The notes below the pieces were generated by a model. That model saw nothing but the letters and a program-made list of their open reading frames with translations. It was not told where the DNA came from and made no database searches. This document shows, one piece after another, positions 8,155 to 15,764 of a DNA stretch of 64,000 nt. The translations under genes were made by a program, and so were the position numbers. Source of the DNA: CAVSUB01 sp963730995 (GTDB taxonomy: Bacteria > Acidobacteriota > Vicinamibacteria > Vicinamibacterales > 2-12-FULL-66-21); assembly GCA_963730995.1 (NCBI GenBank), contig CAVSUB010000013.1:2170001-2234000 (forward strand), in the 5' to 3' direction. Each line of letters begins with the position of its first letter. The stretch's first letter is position 1.

Positions 8155-8808
8155 ATGGAAATGCACGCGCACGTACCGAAACTCGGCAAGACCCTCGGCC
8201 ATTGGCTGCTCGAGGGACTGTTCATCGTGATCAGCGTGGCTCTGGGCTTTTGGGTAACGCAGGTCCGCGAAGAGCGCCAGAGTCATGAACTCGCCGCACG
8301 CGTGCTGACAGGTCTGCAGGCGGAGATTCAACACAACCTCACGACGGTCGAACCGTTCATTGCCATCCAGCAGAAGTGGCTCGATGCGATGGGCAAATTC
8401 GGGTCCGCCACAGATCGTCAAACCGACTTCCCCGTCTGCCCGACGTCCTCGACGGCATGTGGCATGTTCTTCGCCACCCGTCCGGATCTCGGGGAGATCA
8501 AAACCAACTTCCCGATCTTCCGCCGGGCCGCGTGGGATACGGCGCTTTCGACAGGGGCGCTGCGGCTCGTGGATTACGATCTCGCTGCCGGACTGTCCGA
8601 GATCTACCAGATGCAGGATCTCTTCAAGAACAACCTGGAGAAGGTTGGCCCGTCTTCCACGGACTGGTTCGACGCGGCCGCTCGCGATGCGGCAGTTCGC
8701 AAGACGTACATGGCAATGGTCGAAGTGCTATACGACGAGCGTCAGCTCCTGCTTCCGCTATATCGCAAATACCTGCCCCTCATCGCCGCCGCGGTTGGCC
8801 AAGGCTGA
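8155..8808 (+). CDS. Conserved hypothetical protein with one N-terminal transmembrane helix
   Basis: 217 residues. A membrane helix (WLLEGLFIVISVALGFWVTQ, about 19-38) is followed by a charged, helical extracytoplasmic or cytoplasmic domain with VREERQSHELAARVLTGLQ. A pair of cysteines (FPVCPTSSTACGMFFA) may be structural. This build is a common uncharacterised family in Acidobacteria and Proteobacteria. No enzyme motif recognised. The 230 bases upstream hold no gene I can support. Confidence 0.65.
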   Translation: MEMHAHVPKLGKTLGHWLLEGLFIVISVALGFWVTQVREERQSHELAARVLTGLQAEIQHNLTTVEPFIAIQQKWLDAMGKFGSATDRQTDFPVCPTSSTACGMFFATRPDLGEIKTNFPIFRRAAWDTALSTGALRLVDYDLAAGLSEIYQMQDLFKNNLEKVGPSSTDWFDAAARDAAVRKTYMAMVEVLYDERQLLLPLYRKYLPLIAAAVGQG

Positions 8809-8950
8809 GTGCTCTCGCCCTGCGAGATGTCGCACTTCAACAGGATCTCATGGCGCGTTCACGGCGGGGCGCACGCACGTCGAAACGGGGCAGCCGGGGT
8901 GGCAGCACCAACTCGACTGTGAGAAACTTCACATACTGCCTGATGATCCG

Positions 8951-9376
8951 ATGGTCACGATAGAACCGCGGCCGTACGGCGCGGACATGACGCCCGAGGA
9001 GCGCGATGCGCTGTTGTCGCGCGTCTACGTCGTCGAGCCGGGGATTGTCTTCTATCGCGAAATCCCCGTTCAGACGGTGGAGAGCATCGATCTAATGCTC
9101 GAACGATTGTACGAACTCGGAAGCCAGTGGCCGACATTTATCGAGGTCCTGGATCTCGCGACGGTCACACGGCCCTCTCCTGCCGTACGCGCCGCTATCC
9201 GGACATGGATGCTCCGCATCGCGCCGCGGATGACACAAATGTGCGTCATCGTGGAAAAGAACGTCGTCATCCGAGCAGTCGCGCGGTTCGTCGGGTATTC
9301 GATGAACATCAGGAAGGTGTCGTTCCACGAGACGGAGGCGGAGGCGATCGATGTCGCGCGGCGATTACGCGCCTGA
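8951..9376 (+). CDS. Hypothetical STAS/SpoIIAA-like small protein
   Basis: 141 residues. The pattern VYVVEPGIVFYREIPVQTVE, FIEVLDLATVTRPSPAVRAA and MCVIVEKNVVIRAVARFVGY suggests the alternating beta/alpha layout of STAS/SpoIIAA-like domains, without a clear phosphorylatable serine. Its last 26 bases overlap the start of the histidine kinase gene, so the three genes to 10685 form an operon and this protein is probably part of that signalling module. Function is inference. Confidence 0.6.
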   Translation: MVTIEPRPYGADMTPEERDALLSRVYVVEPGIVFYREIPVQTVESIDLMLERLYELGSQWPTFIEVLDLATVTRPSPAVRAAIRTWMLRIAPRMTQMCVIVEKNVVIRAVARFVGYSMNIRKVSFHETEAEAIDVARRLRA

Positions 9377-10298
9377 CCAGGACGGCGTCGTCGCTGAGAT
9401 CCTGCGGCACCTGGCGGAAATCGGTGCCGGGCGTACCAGCATCACCGACGACGACCTCGCGAACGCTCCCACTGACGTCATGCGGGAACTGCTGGTCGGA
9501 CTGCTGACACTGCATGAAGACCTGCAGTACGAGCAGGGCCTGCGAGCCGTCGCGGAGCAGCAGTCCGACCGGCTGGTCGCAGACCTGCGCGCCGCGGTGA
9601 CGGCGCGAGACGAATTCCTGTCGATTGCATCACACGAGTTGCGCACTCCGCTGAGCACGCTCAGGTTGCAGACGGCCGGTCTCGCACGCTGGCTGTCTCA
9701 GGCGTCGCTGCCCGAGCATGAGCCCCACCTCCTGAAGCACTTCGCGGTCATCGACCGGCAAGTCGCGAGGCTGGAGAAGCTCACGACCGAGCTGCTCGAC
9801 GTGAGCCGTATCACGTCGGGGCGCCTCGAGTTGCATCGCGAGCACTTCGATCTCGTGGTACTCGTTCGTGAGATAGTCGAGCGGTTCCGCGCCGACCAGG
9901 CGCGAGGTTCATCGCCCATCGTGTTCGAGAGCGCTCCGAGTGTCGTCGGCGAATGGGATCCCTTCCGGATCGACCAGGTCGCGTCGAACCTGGTCGTCAA
10001 CGCCATTCGCTACGGCGAAGGCAAGCCGGTCCACGTGTCGGTGCACGCTGTGGACGACGCGGCGCGACTCATCGTGCGCGATGAGGGCATCGGCATTGCT
10101 GCCGACCACAAGGAGCGAATCTTCGAACGATTCGAACGGGCGGTGTCGTCGTCGAACTACGGCGGCCTGGGATTGGGCCTCTGGATTGCGAGGCGGGTCG
10201 TCGACGCTCACGATGGCGCCATCGACGTCGACAGCGAGCCCGGGCTGGGAGCCACGTTTACGGTGACGCTGCCGCTCCCGACGCGGGGCTCTGGATAG
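9351..10298 (+). CDS. Soluble sensor histidine kinase
   Basis: 315 residues with no transmembrane segment, so the input is cytoplasmic. A short helical N-terminal region leads into HisKA, with the H box IASHELRTPLSTLRL (His about 95), then HATPase_c. The N box is NLVVNAIRYG (about 210), the G1 box DEGIGIA, the F box IFERFERAV and the G2 box GLGLGLWIA. The ATG is preceded by GGAGG and lies inside the previous gene. The response regulator gene begins seven bases after its stop, making a cognate pair very likely. Confidence 0.92.
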   Translation: MSRGDYAPDQDGVVAEILRHLAEIGAGRTSITDDDLANAPTDVMRELLVGLLTLHEDLQYEQGLRAVAEQQSDRLVADLRAAVTARDEFLSIASHELRTPLSTLRLQTAGLARWLSQASLPEHEPHLLKHFAVIDRQVARLEKLTTELLDVSRITSGRLELHREHFDLVVLVREIVERFRADQARGSSPIVFESAPSVVGEWDPFRIDQVASNLVVNAIRYGEGKPVHVSVHAVDDAARLIVRDEGIGIAADHKERIFERFERAVSSSNYGGLGLGLWIARRVVDAHDGAIDVDSEPGLGATFTVTLPLPTRGSG

Positions 10299-10304
10299 GC
10301 GGGC

Positions 10305-10685
10305 ATGACAAAAGCACGCGTCACGGTCATCGAAGACGACAGCGACCTCCGCGAGGCGATCTGCGTGATGCTCCGCTACGAAGGATACGAGGCCTCTGGC
10401 TTCTCCAACGCGAGGGAGGCCATCCATCGGCTCGAAGGCGGGCATCAGTCGGATGTAATCCTGCTCGACCTGATGATGCCGGTCATGAACGGCTGGGAGT
10501 TCTGCGAATACCGCGCGGAGGCGGCCGCGCTGGCCAGAGTGCCTGTGATCGTCATCACCGCCAGACGAGCGGTGACGCCGCCACGCGGCGTCAGCGACGT
10601 CCTGCTGAAGCCGTTCGACGCCGACGAGTTGTACGACGCGATCAACAAGGTCCTCCCGGGATCGCCGGTGACGGACGGCCGGTAG
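10305..10685 (+). CDS. Single-domain response regulator
   Basis: 126 residues, a lone receiver domain. The acidic pair is at EDDSD (about 10-14), the phospho-acceptor Asp in VILLDLMMPV (about 55), the switch Thr in VIVITA (about 85) and the conserved Lys in LLKPFDADE (about 102). There is no output domain, so it probably acts by protein-protein contact, in the manner of CheY or Spo0F. Encoded directly after its kinase. Confidence 0.92.
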   Translation: MTKARVTVIEDDSDLREAICVMLRYEGYEASGFSNAREAIHRLEGGHQSDVILLDLMMPVMNGWEFCEYRAEAAALARVPVIVITARRAVTPPRGVSDVLLKPFDADELYDAINKVLPGSPVTDGR

Positions 10686-10758
10686 CGCCAGGAACCCAGG
10701 ATCTAGCTGAGACCTTTGCGCGCTGGGGTGGGTCAGCGCGGCGTTATCAAGCGTGCAG

Positions 10759-11352
10759 TCAAAAGTAAACCGTGGCCCCGAGCGTCCACTGCGATCCTCT
10801 GTGCCCTGGTATCAGGCCGCTGATGAGTCCTACACCCGGGTTGTTGTCCTTGCCGAAGTCGAGGAAGGTGTAGCGATAGTCGCCGTGGATCCCGAAGTGA
10901 CTCCCGGCAAGGGCCTCGAGCCCGATGCCGGCGTGCCAGCCGAACTCGGTGGCTTCCACGGCCGGGTCGTTAGGTGCGTTGAGCAATTCCACCTTCCGTC
11001 GGTACCAACCCGGACCGCCCAGCAGGTATGGCGCCACCTTGCCGCTGGCCAACTTCATGAGCAGCGACGCTTGAATGGGCCACTCGGTCACCTTCTGGTT
11101 GAGGAGCTCGAGTGTTTCTGAATGGTGGTCCAAGGAGACTTCCAGCCCCCAGCGGCTGGAGATGAGCCGGATCTGACCGCCGGTGAATCGGATCGAATCG
11201 ACATCGACCTCCGAATCGGCCTTGACCCACGCCATGCGTGCGCCCACGCCGAAGCCCTGGGCAGAGGCGATGGACGGACGGGCGAACAGCGCAGCCGACA
11301 CGACGACGGACACGATGATGTAGCGCATGGACGCGGTGCAGGCAATTCGCAT
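10759..11352 (-). CDS. Outer-membrane beta-barrel protein
   Basis: 197 residues. The signal peptide MRYIIVSVVVSAALFA through IASAQG is followed by alternating amphipathic strands. The protein ends in GATVYF, an aromatic C-terminal strand typical of BAM-inserted barrels. GGAG lies a few bases before the ATG at 11350-11352, which supports this start over the internal Met at 11328. The small size suggests an eight-stranded barrel of the OmpA/OmpW type. Function unknown. Confidence 0.75.
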   Translation of the reverse strand: MRIACTASMRYIIVSVVVSAALFARPSIASAQGFGVGARMAWVKADSEVDVDSIRFTGGQIRLISSRWGLEVSLDHHSETLELLNQKVTEWPIQASLLMKLASGKVAPYLLGGPGWYRRKVELLNAPNDPAVEATEFGWHAGIGLEALAGSHFGIHGDYRYTFLDFGKDNNPGVGLISGLIPGHRGSQWTLGATVYF

Positions 11353-11417
11353 TCTTGGACTCCACGCCCTGGTACGGCGGCCGGCGGCCGCCGAAGAAAA
11401 TGCAGCGTATCCCTGTC

Positions 11418-12917
11418 TTATCGGGGCGGGAGGGCGGGAACTTCAGGGGCAGCCGCGACCCAGGCGAGAGTACGGGAGCTCAGGTAGGGGAAGAACGGAT
11501 TGCAGGTGAGGCGCATCAGCGTATCGGACGGGACCGAGAGGACAGCCTTCTCCCCACGCGGACTCAGAACGCCCAGGCGGATCGTCGCCGGCGCAGATCC
11601 GGTCTCCTCGCGGCCGTACACCGGGTCCGACATAGGGAAGGGAATCGCGACGTGCGACAGGGAGTAGACGTCGCGTGGCCAGGCCAGCCCCAGTTGACGC
11701 ACGTCCACAGTCGTCGCGCCCGGCGCCACGGTGCGCTCGGCGACGTCGAGCGACGATGGATTGACGTTCGTGACGAGCGTGCGCCGATACCGACGCGCCG
11801 ACGCGTCGGTCAGACGCGAGATGAGCGCCGCGTCCGCCGGCTGGATGAACGGGACGAGGCCTGACGATCGATTGATGTCGAAAATCACCAGTTCCGAACG
11901 TTCGTCCGCAACCACGTCGTAGAGCGCGTTCACGACGGCGGGCGTGCTCACGGTCGCGTCCACCAGTGAGTGGAACGTGAGCAACGGCGGCAGTTCGCGG
12001 CCCCGTCCGGATTCGGCGATCCGCACGATCTGCGCCTGCATGGTCGTCGTCAGCCGCCATGTCTGCAGACCGGCGTTCGCGGGGAACGAGTTGTACTTGT
12101 ACGGGTTGTATTCGGGATACACGTCGAGCCAGCGCGCCTTCTCGAACGCGGGGAGCGGGCCGAGCATGCTGATGACGCGCGCGAGCCACGCAAACTTGGA
12201 GACGCCGATCATCGGCGACAGCAGCACGATGCGAGCCGCCTGCGGATCCCCCGATCCCTCGATCACATCGAGCGCATACTTCAGCACCAGCGCGCCGCCG
12301 TTCGAATACCCGACCAGTACGAGCGGCTTGTCCGCGCCGATCCGAGTGCGGAGGTCGCGTGCGGCGATGCGGACCGCGGCCAGCCAGTCCTCCCAGGTGA
12401 CGTCGGTCAGGCCGGCCGGGACGGTGCCGTGTCCGGGCACGCGGAGCGCCACGACGTGGTACCCGAGCCCGCGGAGATCCTCGCCGATGCTGCGCATGCT
12501 GTAAGGCGCGTCGGTGAGACCGTGCACGAGCAGTGCGCCGCCAATCGGCGCGCTCGCCGGCGAGAGGACCTGCGTGCGGTTCCAGTCCGTCCCGAGCCGG
12601 GAGGGATGGGACAGCCCTTCGGGGTTGTACCGATTGGCGGGTACTTTCGATTCCGGATCCAGCCGGTCCTCAATCCGTTCGCGGACCGTGCGAAAAGCGG
12701 CGTCCTCGATCGCGAGGTAATCGGCGAGCGTCGACGAGGCCTTCAGGTCCCCGGCTCGCAAATCGCGTGGGATGATCCGGTGCCACGGCTGGAGATCGGG
12801 AAGTCGACGCCGGGCGTCAAGGGCGCCGCCGATCACGATCGTGACGAACACGACCGCCGCGGACCACGCGACGCGAAGGATCCAGCGGCGGAGCAGCGCG
12901 GCCGACGGAAAAGGCAC
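11418..12917 (-). CDS. Membrane-anchored alpha/beta hydrolase (carboxylesterase/lipase-like)
   Basis: 499 residues. An N-terminal transmembrane segment (about 12-31) anchors an alpha/beta hydrolase domain. The oxyanion region is LLVHGLTDAPYSMRS (about 130-142). The nucleophile elbow is GYSNGG (Ser about 205), with acid candidate HSLVDATVS (Asp about 320) and a likely catalytic His in SHVAIPF (about 422). It should hydrolyse an ester or amide at the outer face of the inner membrane; the substrate is not readable. It is a stand-alone gene, separated by only about 60 bases from the outer-membrane barrel gene on the same strand. Confidence 0.85.
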   Translation of the reverse strand: MPFPSAALLRRWILRVAWSAAVVFVTIVIGGALDARRRLPDLQPWHRIIPRDLRAGDLKASSTLADYLAIEDAAFRTVRERIEDRLDPESKVPANRYNPEGLSHPSRLGTDWNRTQVLSPASAPIGGALLVHGLTDAPYSMRSIGEDLRGLGYHVVALRVPGHGTVPAGLTDVTWEDWLAAVRIAARDLRTRIGADKPLVLVGYSNGGALVLKYALDVIEGSGDPQAARIVLLSPMIGVSKFAWLARVISMLGPLPAFEKARWLDVYPEYNPYKYNSFPANAGLQTWRLTTTMQAQIVRIAESGRGRELPPLLTFHSLVDATVSTPAVVNALYDVVADERSELVIFDINRSSGLVPFIQPADAALISRLTDASARRYRRTLVTNVNPSSLDVAERTVAPGATTVDVRQLGLAWPRDVYSLSHVAIPFPMSDPVYGREETGSAPATIRLGVLSPRGEKAVLSVPSDTLMRLTCNPFFPYLSSRTLAWVAAAPEVPALPPR

Positions 12918-12982
12918 GGCATAGCGTAGCTCGCCGAAGCCACCGGGGTCCGCACCAGCGTGAATCCCTAAGGAAACTCACG

Positions 12983-13270
12983 TTGCGCGAGGCACTGCCT
13001 TTCGAAGAGGTCGTGCGGGCACAGAGGGAGCCATGGCTCGTGATCGACCCAAAGCCGTTCGTCGGGGATCGCGCCTACGACGCGATGCAACACCTCATGA
13101 ACTGCAAGGGGCGGATGCTGACTGCCCCGACATCGACGATACGTCGCTTTGCCGACCTCCTCGAGGTCGACGACGGACGGATCCGGCTGTGGATGTTCGC
13201 GCGCGTGGCAACCGAGCTCGACGACTGGTCGCCTGACGACGACATCGCACTGGCGAGAGCGCTGTCGTGA
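12983..13270 (+). pseudogene. C-terminal remnant of an APH(6)/hydroxyurea-type aminoglycoside phosphotransferase
   Basis: 95 codons from a TTG. VVRAQREPWLVIDPKPFVGD followed by AYDAMQHLMNC and IRRFADLLEVDDGRIRLWMF matches the last third of streptomycin 6-kinase-like (APH_6_hur) proteins. It includes the DPKP segment that carries the metal-binding Asp. The ATP-binding N-lobe and the catalytic HGDLH-type loop are missing, and the first ten residues do not match the family. About 200 residues are gone, so this cannot be an active kinase. Confidence 0.7.
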
Positions 13271-13383
13271 GAGGATCGCGGCACGCTGGACGGGCCAACG
13301 GTGGTGGTCCTTTCGGAGTCTTGGCGCCGCCGATCCGCCACGCTGAAACGCGAATGTCGGTATGCTGAACCTGGAGGTTCATC

Positions 13384-13806
13384 GTGCAAGTGAATCCATA
13401 TCTGAGCTTCAAAGGGGATTGCGAGGCGGCGTTCAAGCTTTATGAGCAGTGCCTCGACGCCAGGGTCGGGACGATTTACCGTTACGAAGGGACCCCCCTG
13501 GCCGATCAGGTGCCTGCCGACTGGCATGACAAGGTGATGCACGGGAGCGTGACGTTCGGCGACCAGCTGCTGATGGGTGGCGACGTCGCACCGAACCGAT
13601 ATGAAGAACCGAAAGGGTTCTCGCTCTCCGTCCATCTCGAGAACCCGGCAGAGGCAGAACGCATCTTTGCCGAGCTGTCGCGTGACGGCCAAAGCGTGAT
13701 GCCCCTCGAGAAGACGTTCTGGGCCGAGCGCTTTGGCATGGTCGTGGATCGATTCGGAATATCGTGGCTGATCAACTGCGAAGGATCCGCTCCGCCCCAG
13801 GCGTGA
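13384..13806 (+). CDS. PhnB-like VOC-family protein
   Basis: 140 residues. NPYLSFKGDCEAAFKLYEQC opens the domain and EAERIFAELSRDGQSVMPLE with RFGMVVDRFGISWLIN closes it, the classic PhnB/3-demethylubiquinone-methyltransferase-like VOC pattern. The GTG start has GGAGG seven bases upstream. These proteins are widespread and mostly of unknown substrate. It is a single gene, convergent with the amidase gene. Confidence 0.88.
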   Translation: MQVNPYLSFKGDCEAAFKLYEQCLDARVGTIYRYEGTPLADQVPADWHDKVMHGSVTFGDQLLMGGDVAPNRYEEPKGFSLSVHLENPAEAERIFAELSRDGQSVMPLEKTFWAERFGMVVDRFGISWLINCEGSAPPQA

Positions 13807-13873
13807 TGCGACCGCCCCGGTTGGCCGCGAAGAAGGAACGCGAATTTCGACAATCGATGGAGGGCGCCGCGAT

Positions 13874-15451
13874 TCAGACGGCGCCGTCCAGTACTGCCGG
13901 ACGCCGCTTCCAGTGCAGCGTCGCCTGTTCGAAGGCGTGGGCCAGCTGCAGCACGCTCCACTCGTCGCGATGGCGCCCGACGATCTGGAGGCCGACCGGC
14001 AAACCGCTGGACGTGAATCCAGCCGGCACCGATATCGCCGGATTCGACATCATCGTCACGTACCAGCACGACCGCATCCAGTCGATGTAGGTCGTCATCG
14101 TCGTGCCTGCAATCTCTGTCGGGTAAGGAACGTTGACGTCGAATGGCTGCACCTGTGTAACCGGAAGGATGAAGTACTGGTACTTCTCGAAGAACAACCG
14201 GCTCTCGTCGAACATGCGCGTCTGTCGCGCCCACGCGCGGCCGAGATCCGCGCCGGTTGCGCGTTCTGCCTGCGCGACCTCGAACTTGATTGTGTCCTTG
14301 ACCCACTCGGGGTGCTGCTGGACCAGCGGCGCATACTGCGCGTAGTTCGAGGTGTAGCGAAGCAGGGGGAACGCTTCGTCCAGGCCGTTGAAGTCAGGTT
14401 CCGCCTCTTCGACAACGCAACCCATGTCCTCGAAGACCTTGCGGTTGCCGTCGACGACGCGCCGGATTTCGGGCTCGAACGGGATTCCGCCCAGACCACG
14501 CCACCATGCGACGCGCGCGCCCTTGAGATTCCTCTCGAGTGGACCGCGGAAGCGCGCTTCGTCTTCCTGAATCGAAAGCGGGCACCGGGGATCGAAGCCG
14601 GCAACGGCGCTGAGGAACAGCGCCACATCCGCGACCGTCCTCGCGATCGGACCGGAGACAGCCAACGGCGACCACGAAGTGGACTCGCTCGCCACGCGGC
14701 CGGGCGAGGGGCGCAGCCCGACAACGTTGCAGAAGGCGGGCGGATTTCGGAGGGATCCGCCGGTGTCGCTGCCATCGGCGATCGGCAGCATGCGGCAGGC
14801 CACGGCCGTCGCCGCCCCGCCGCTGCTGCCGCCACACGTCTTCGTCAGATCGTACGGATTCCGCGTTGCCCCGAACACGGCATTGAACGTCTGGGATCCC
14901 GCTCCCAATTCCGGTGTATTCGTCTTGCCCACAGTGATCGCGCCCGCAGCGCGAATCCTCGTGACGATGAGCGCGTCGTGGGACGGGATGTTGTCCCGAT
15001 AGAACTGTGACCCTCGAGTCGTTCGAATTCCGGCCGTGTCCACGAGGTCCTTGTGCGCCACGGGCAAGCCGTGCAGCACTCCCACCGCACCGCCGCGCGC
15101 GAGCGTGTCGTCCGCCCTGGCCGCATTCGCCATCGCCTGCTCGGCGACCAGTGTCACGATCGCGTTGACCTTCGAATTGACGTGTTCGATCTGCGTCAGA
15201 TGTGCCGACATCACTTCGCGTGCCGAGACCTCCTTCTTACGAAGTCGGCCGACGAGATCTACTGCCGTCATCTCGCAGAGCTCTGATGCGCCCTGGCGGG
15301 CCGCCTGCGCGGCGGATGCGGGCGCGCCAAGTAACTGATGAAGTGCCGTCCCGACGGCTCCTGCGCCCACTGCCGCATTGAAGCTCCTCCGATCGATCGG
15401 AGCGCTCTGGCTGTGTCCTTCCGAGTCAGGACGATCCGCATCGCTCGACAT
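13874..15451 (-). CDS. Tat-exported amidase (amidase signature family)
   Basis: 525 residues. DRRSFNAAVGAGAVG (about 20-34) is a twin-arginine signal. The amidase signature catalytic triad is complete: Lys in VAHKDLV (about 134), cis-Ser in GGSSGG (about 209-210) and the nucleophile Ser in DGSDTGGS (about 233). The family hydrolyses amides; the substrate is open. AAGGAG is seven bases before the ATG at 15449-15451, which rules out the longer in-frame version. It is divergent from the LuxR-family gene. Confidence 0.92.
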   Translation of the reverse strand: MSSDADRPDSEGHSQSAPIDRRSFNAAVGAGAVGTALHQLLGAPASAAQAARQGASELCEMTAVDLVGRLRKKEVSAREVMSAHLTQIEHVNSKVNAIVTLVAEQAMANAARADDTLARGGAVGVLHGLPVAHKDLVDTAGIRTTRGSQFYRDNIPSHDALIVTRIRAAGAITVGKTNTPELGAGSQTFNAVFGATRNPYDLTKTCGGSSGGAATAVACRMLPIADGSDTGGSLRNPPAFCNVVGLRPSPGRVASESTSWSPLAVSGPIARTVADVALFLSAVAGFDPRCPLSIQEDEARFRGPLERNLKGARVAWWRGLGGIPFEPEIRRVVDGNRKVFEDMGCVVEEAEPDFNGLDEAFPLLRYTSNYAQYAPLVQQHPEWVKDTIKFEVAQAERATGADLGRAWARQTRMFDESRLFFEKYQYFILPVTQVQPFDVNVPYPTEIAGTTMTTYIDWMRSCWYVTMMSNPAISVPAGFTSSGLPVGLQIVGRHRDEWSVLQLAHAFEQATLHWKRRPAVLDGAV

Positions 15452-15764
15452 GAGACAACTCCTTGGAGCCGCGACGGCGGCGATCCCGCCGTCACAGCCT
15501 GACAGCCGCGCAGCGCAAGTGTTGTAAGGGAATACTACGCCAGCAAGAAGATACCTGCCGATTGGATCGTGACTACCTCCAGGCATCGCCCCGACGGAGC
15601 GATCGTCCGGGCGCCCTGAGTGGAACCCTCGACAGCCCGGAAGTGTAAGAATGACGATGAGATCGGAGCATCGGGGCGCTCCCCAATTTTATTCGGCCGG
15701 CTCCGCTCACTTCGGGATCCCTGATTTGCAATCACGCGTCGAACCGGGACAGGAGCGATCCCAC
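15452..15764. other. Divergent promoter region, amidase / LuxR regulator
   Basis: About 313 bases between the two divergent starts. It holds one copy of the GGGGCGCTCCCCAAT site (15673-15687), which lies 77 bases before the chosen LuxR start. No gene is supported. A longer reading of the regulator from 15651 would put this site inside the coding sequence. Confidence 0.6.
15673..15687. promoter_or_regulatory. Putative operator, copy 1 of GGGGCGCTCCCCAAT
   Basis: A 15-base sequence repeated identically at 18414-18428. With flanks it reads as an imperfect dyad, ATCGGGG-CGCT-CCCCAAT. Copy 1 lies upstream of the LuxR-family gene, copy 2 upstream of the FAD oxidase gene. Matched copies at exactly these two promoters suggest the regulator binds both (inference). 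Confidence 0.55.

Noticed and set aside
15651..15764. Longer N-terminus for the LuxR regulator
   Set aside because: It lacks a ribosome-binding site and would contain a probable operator; the GTG at 15765 has AGGAG at proper spacing.
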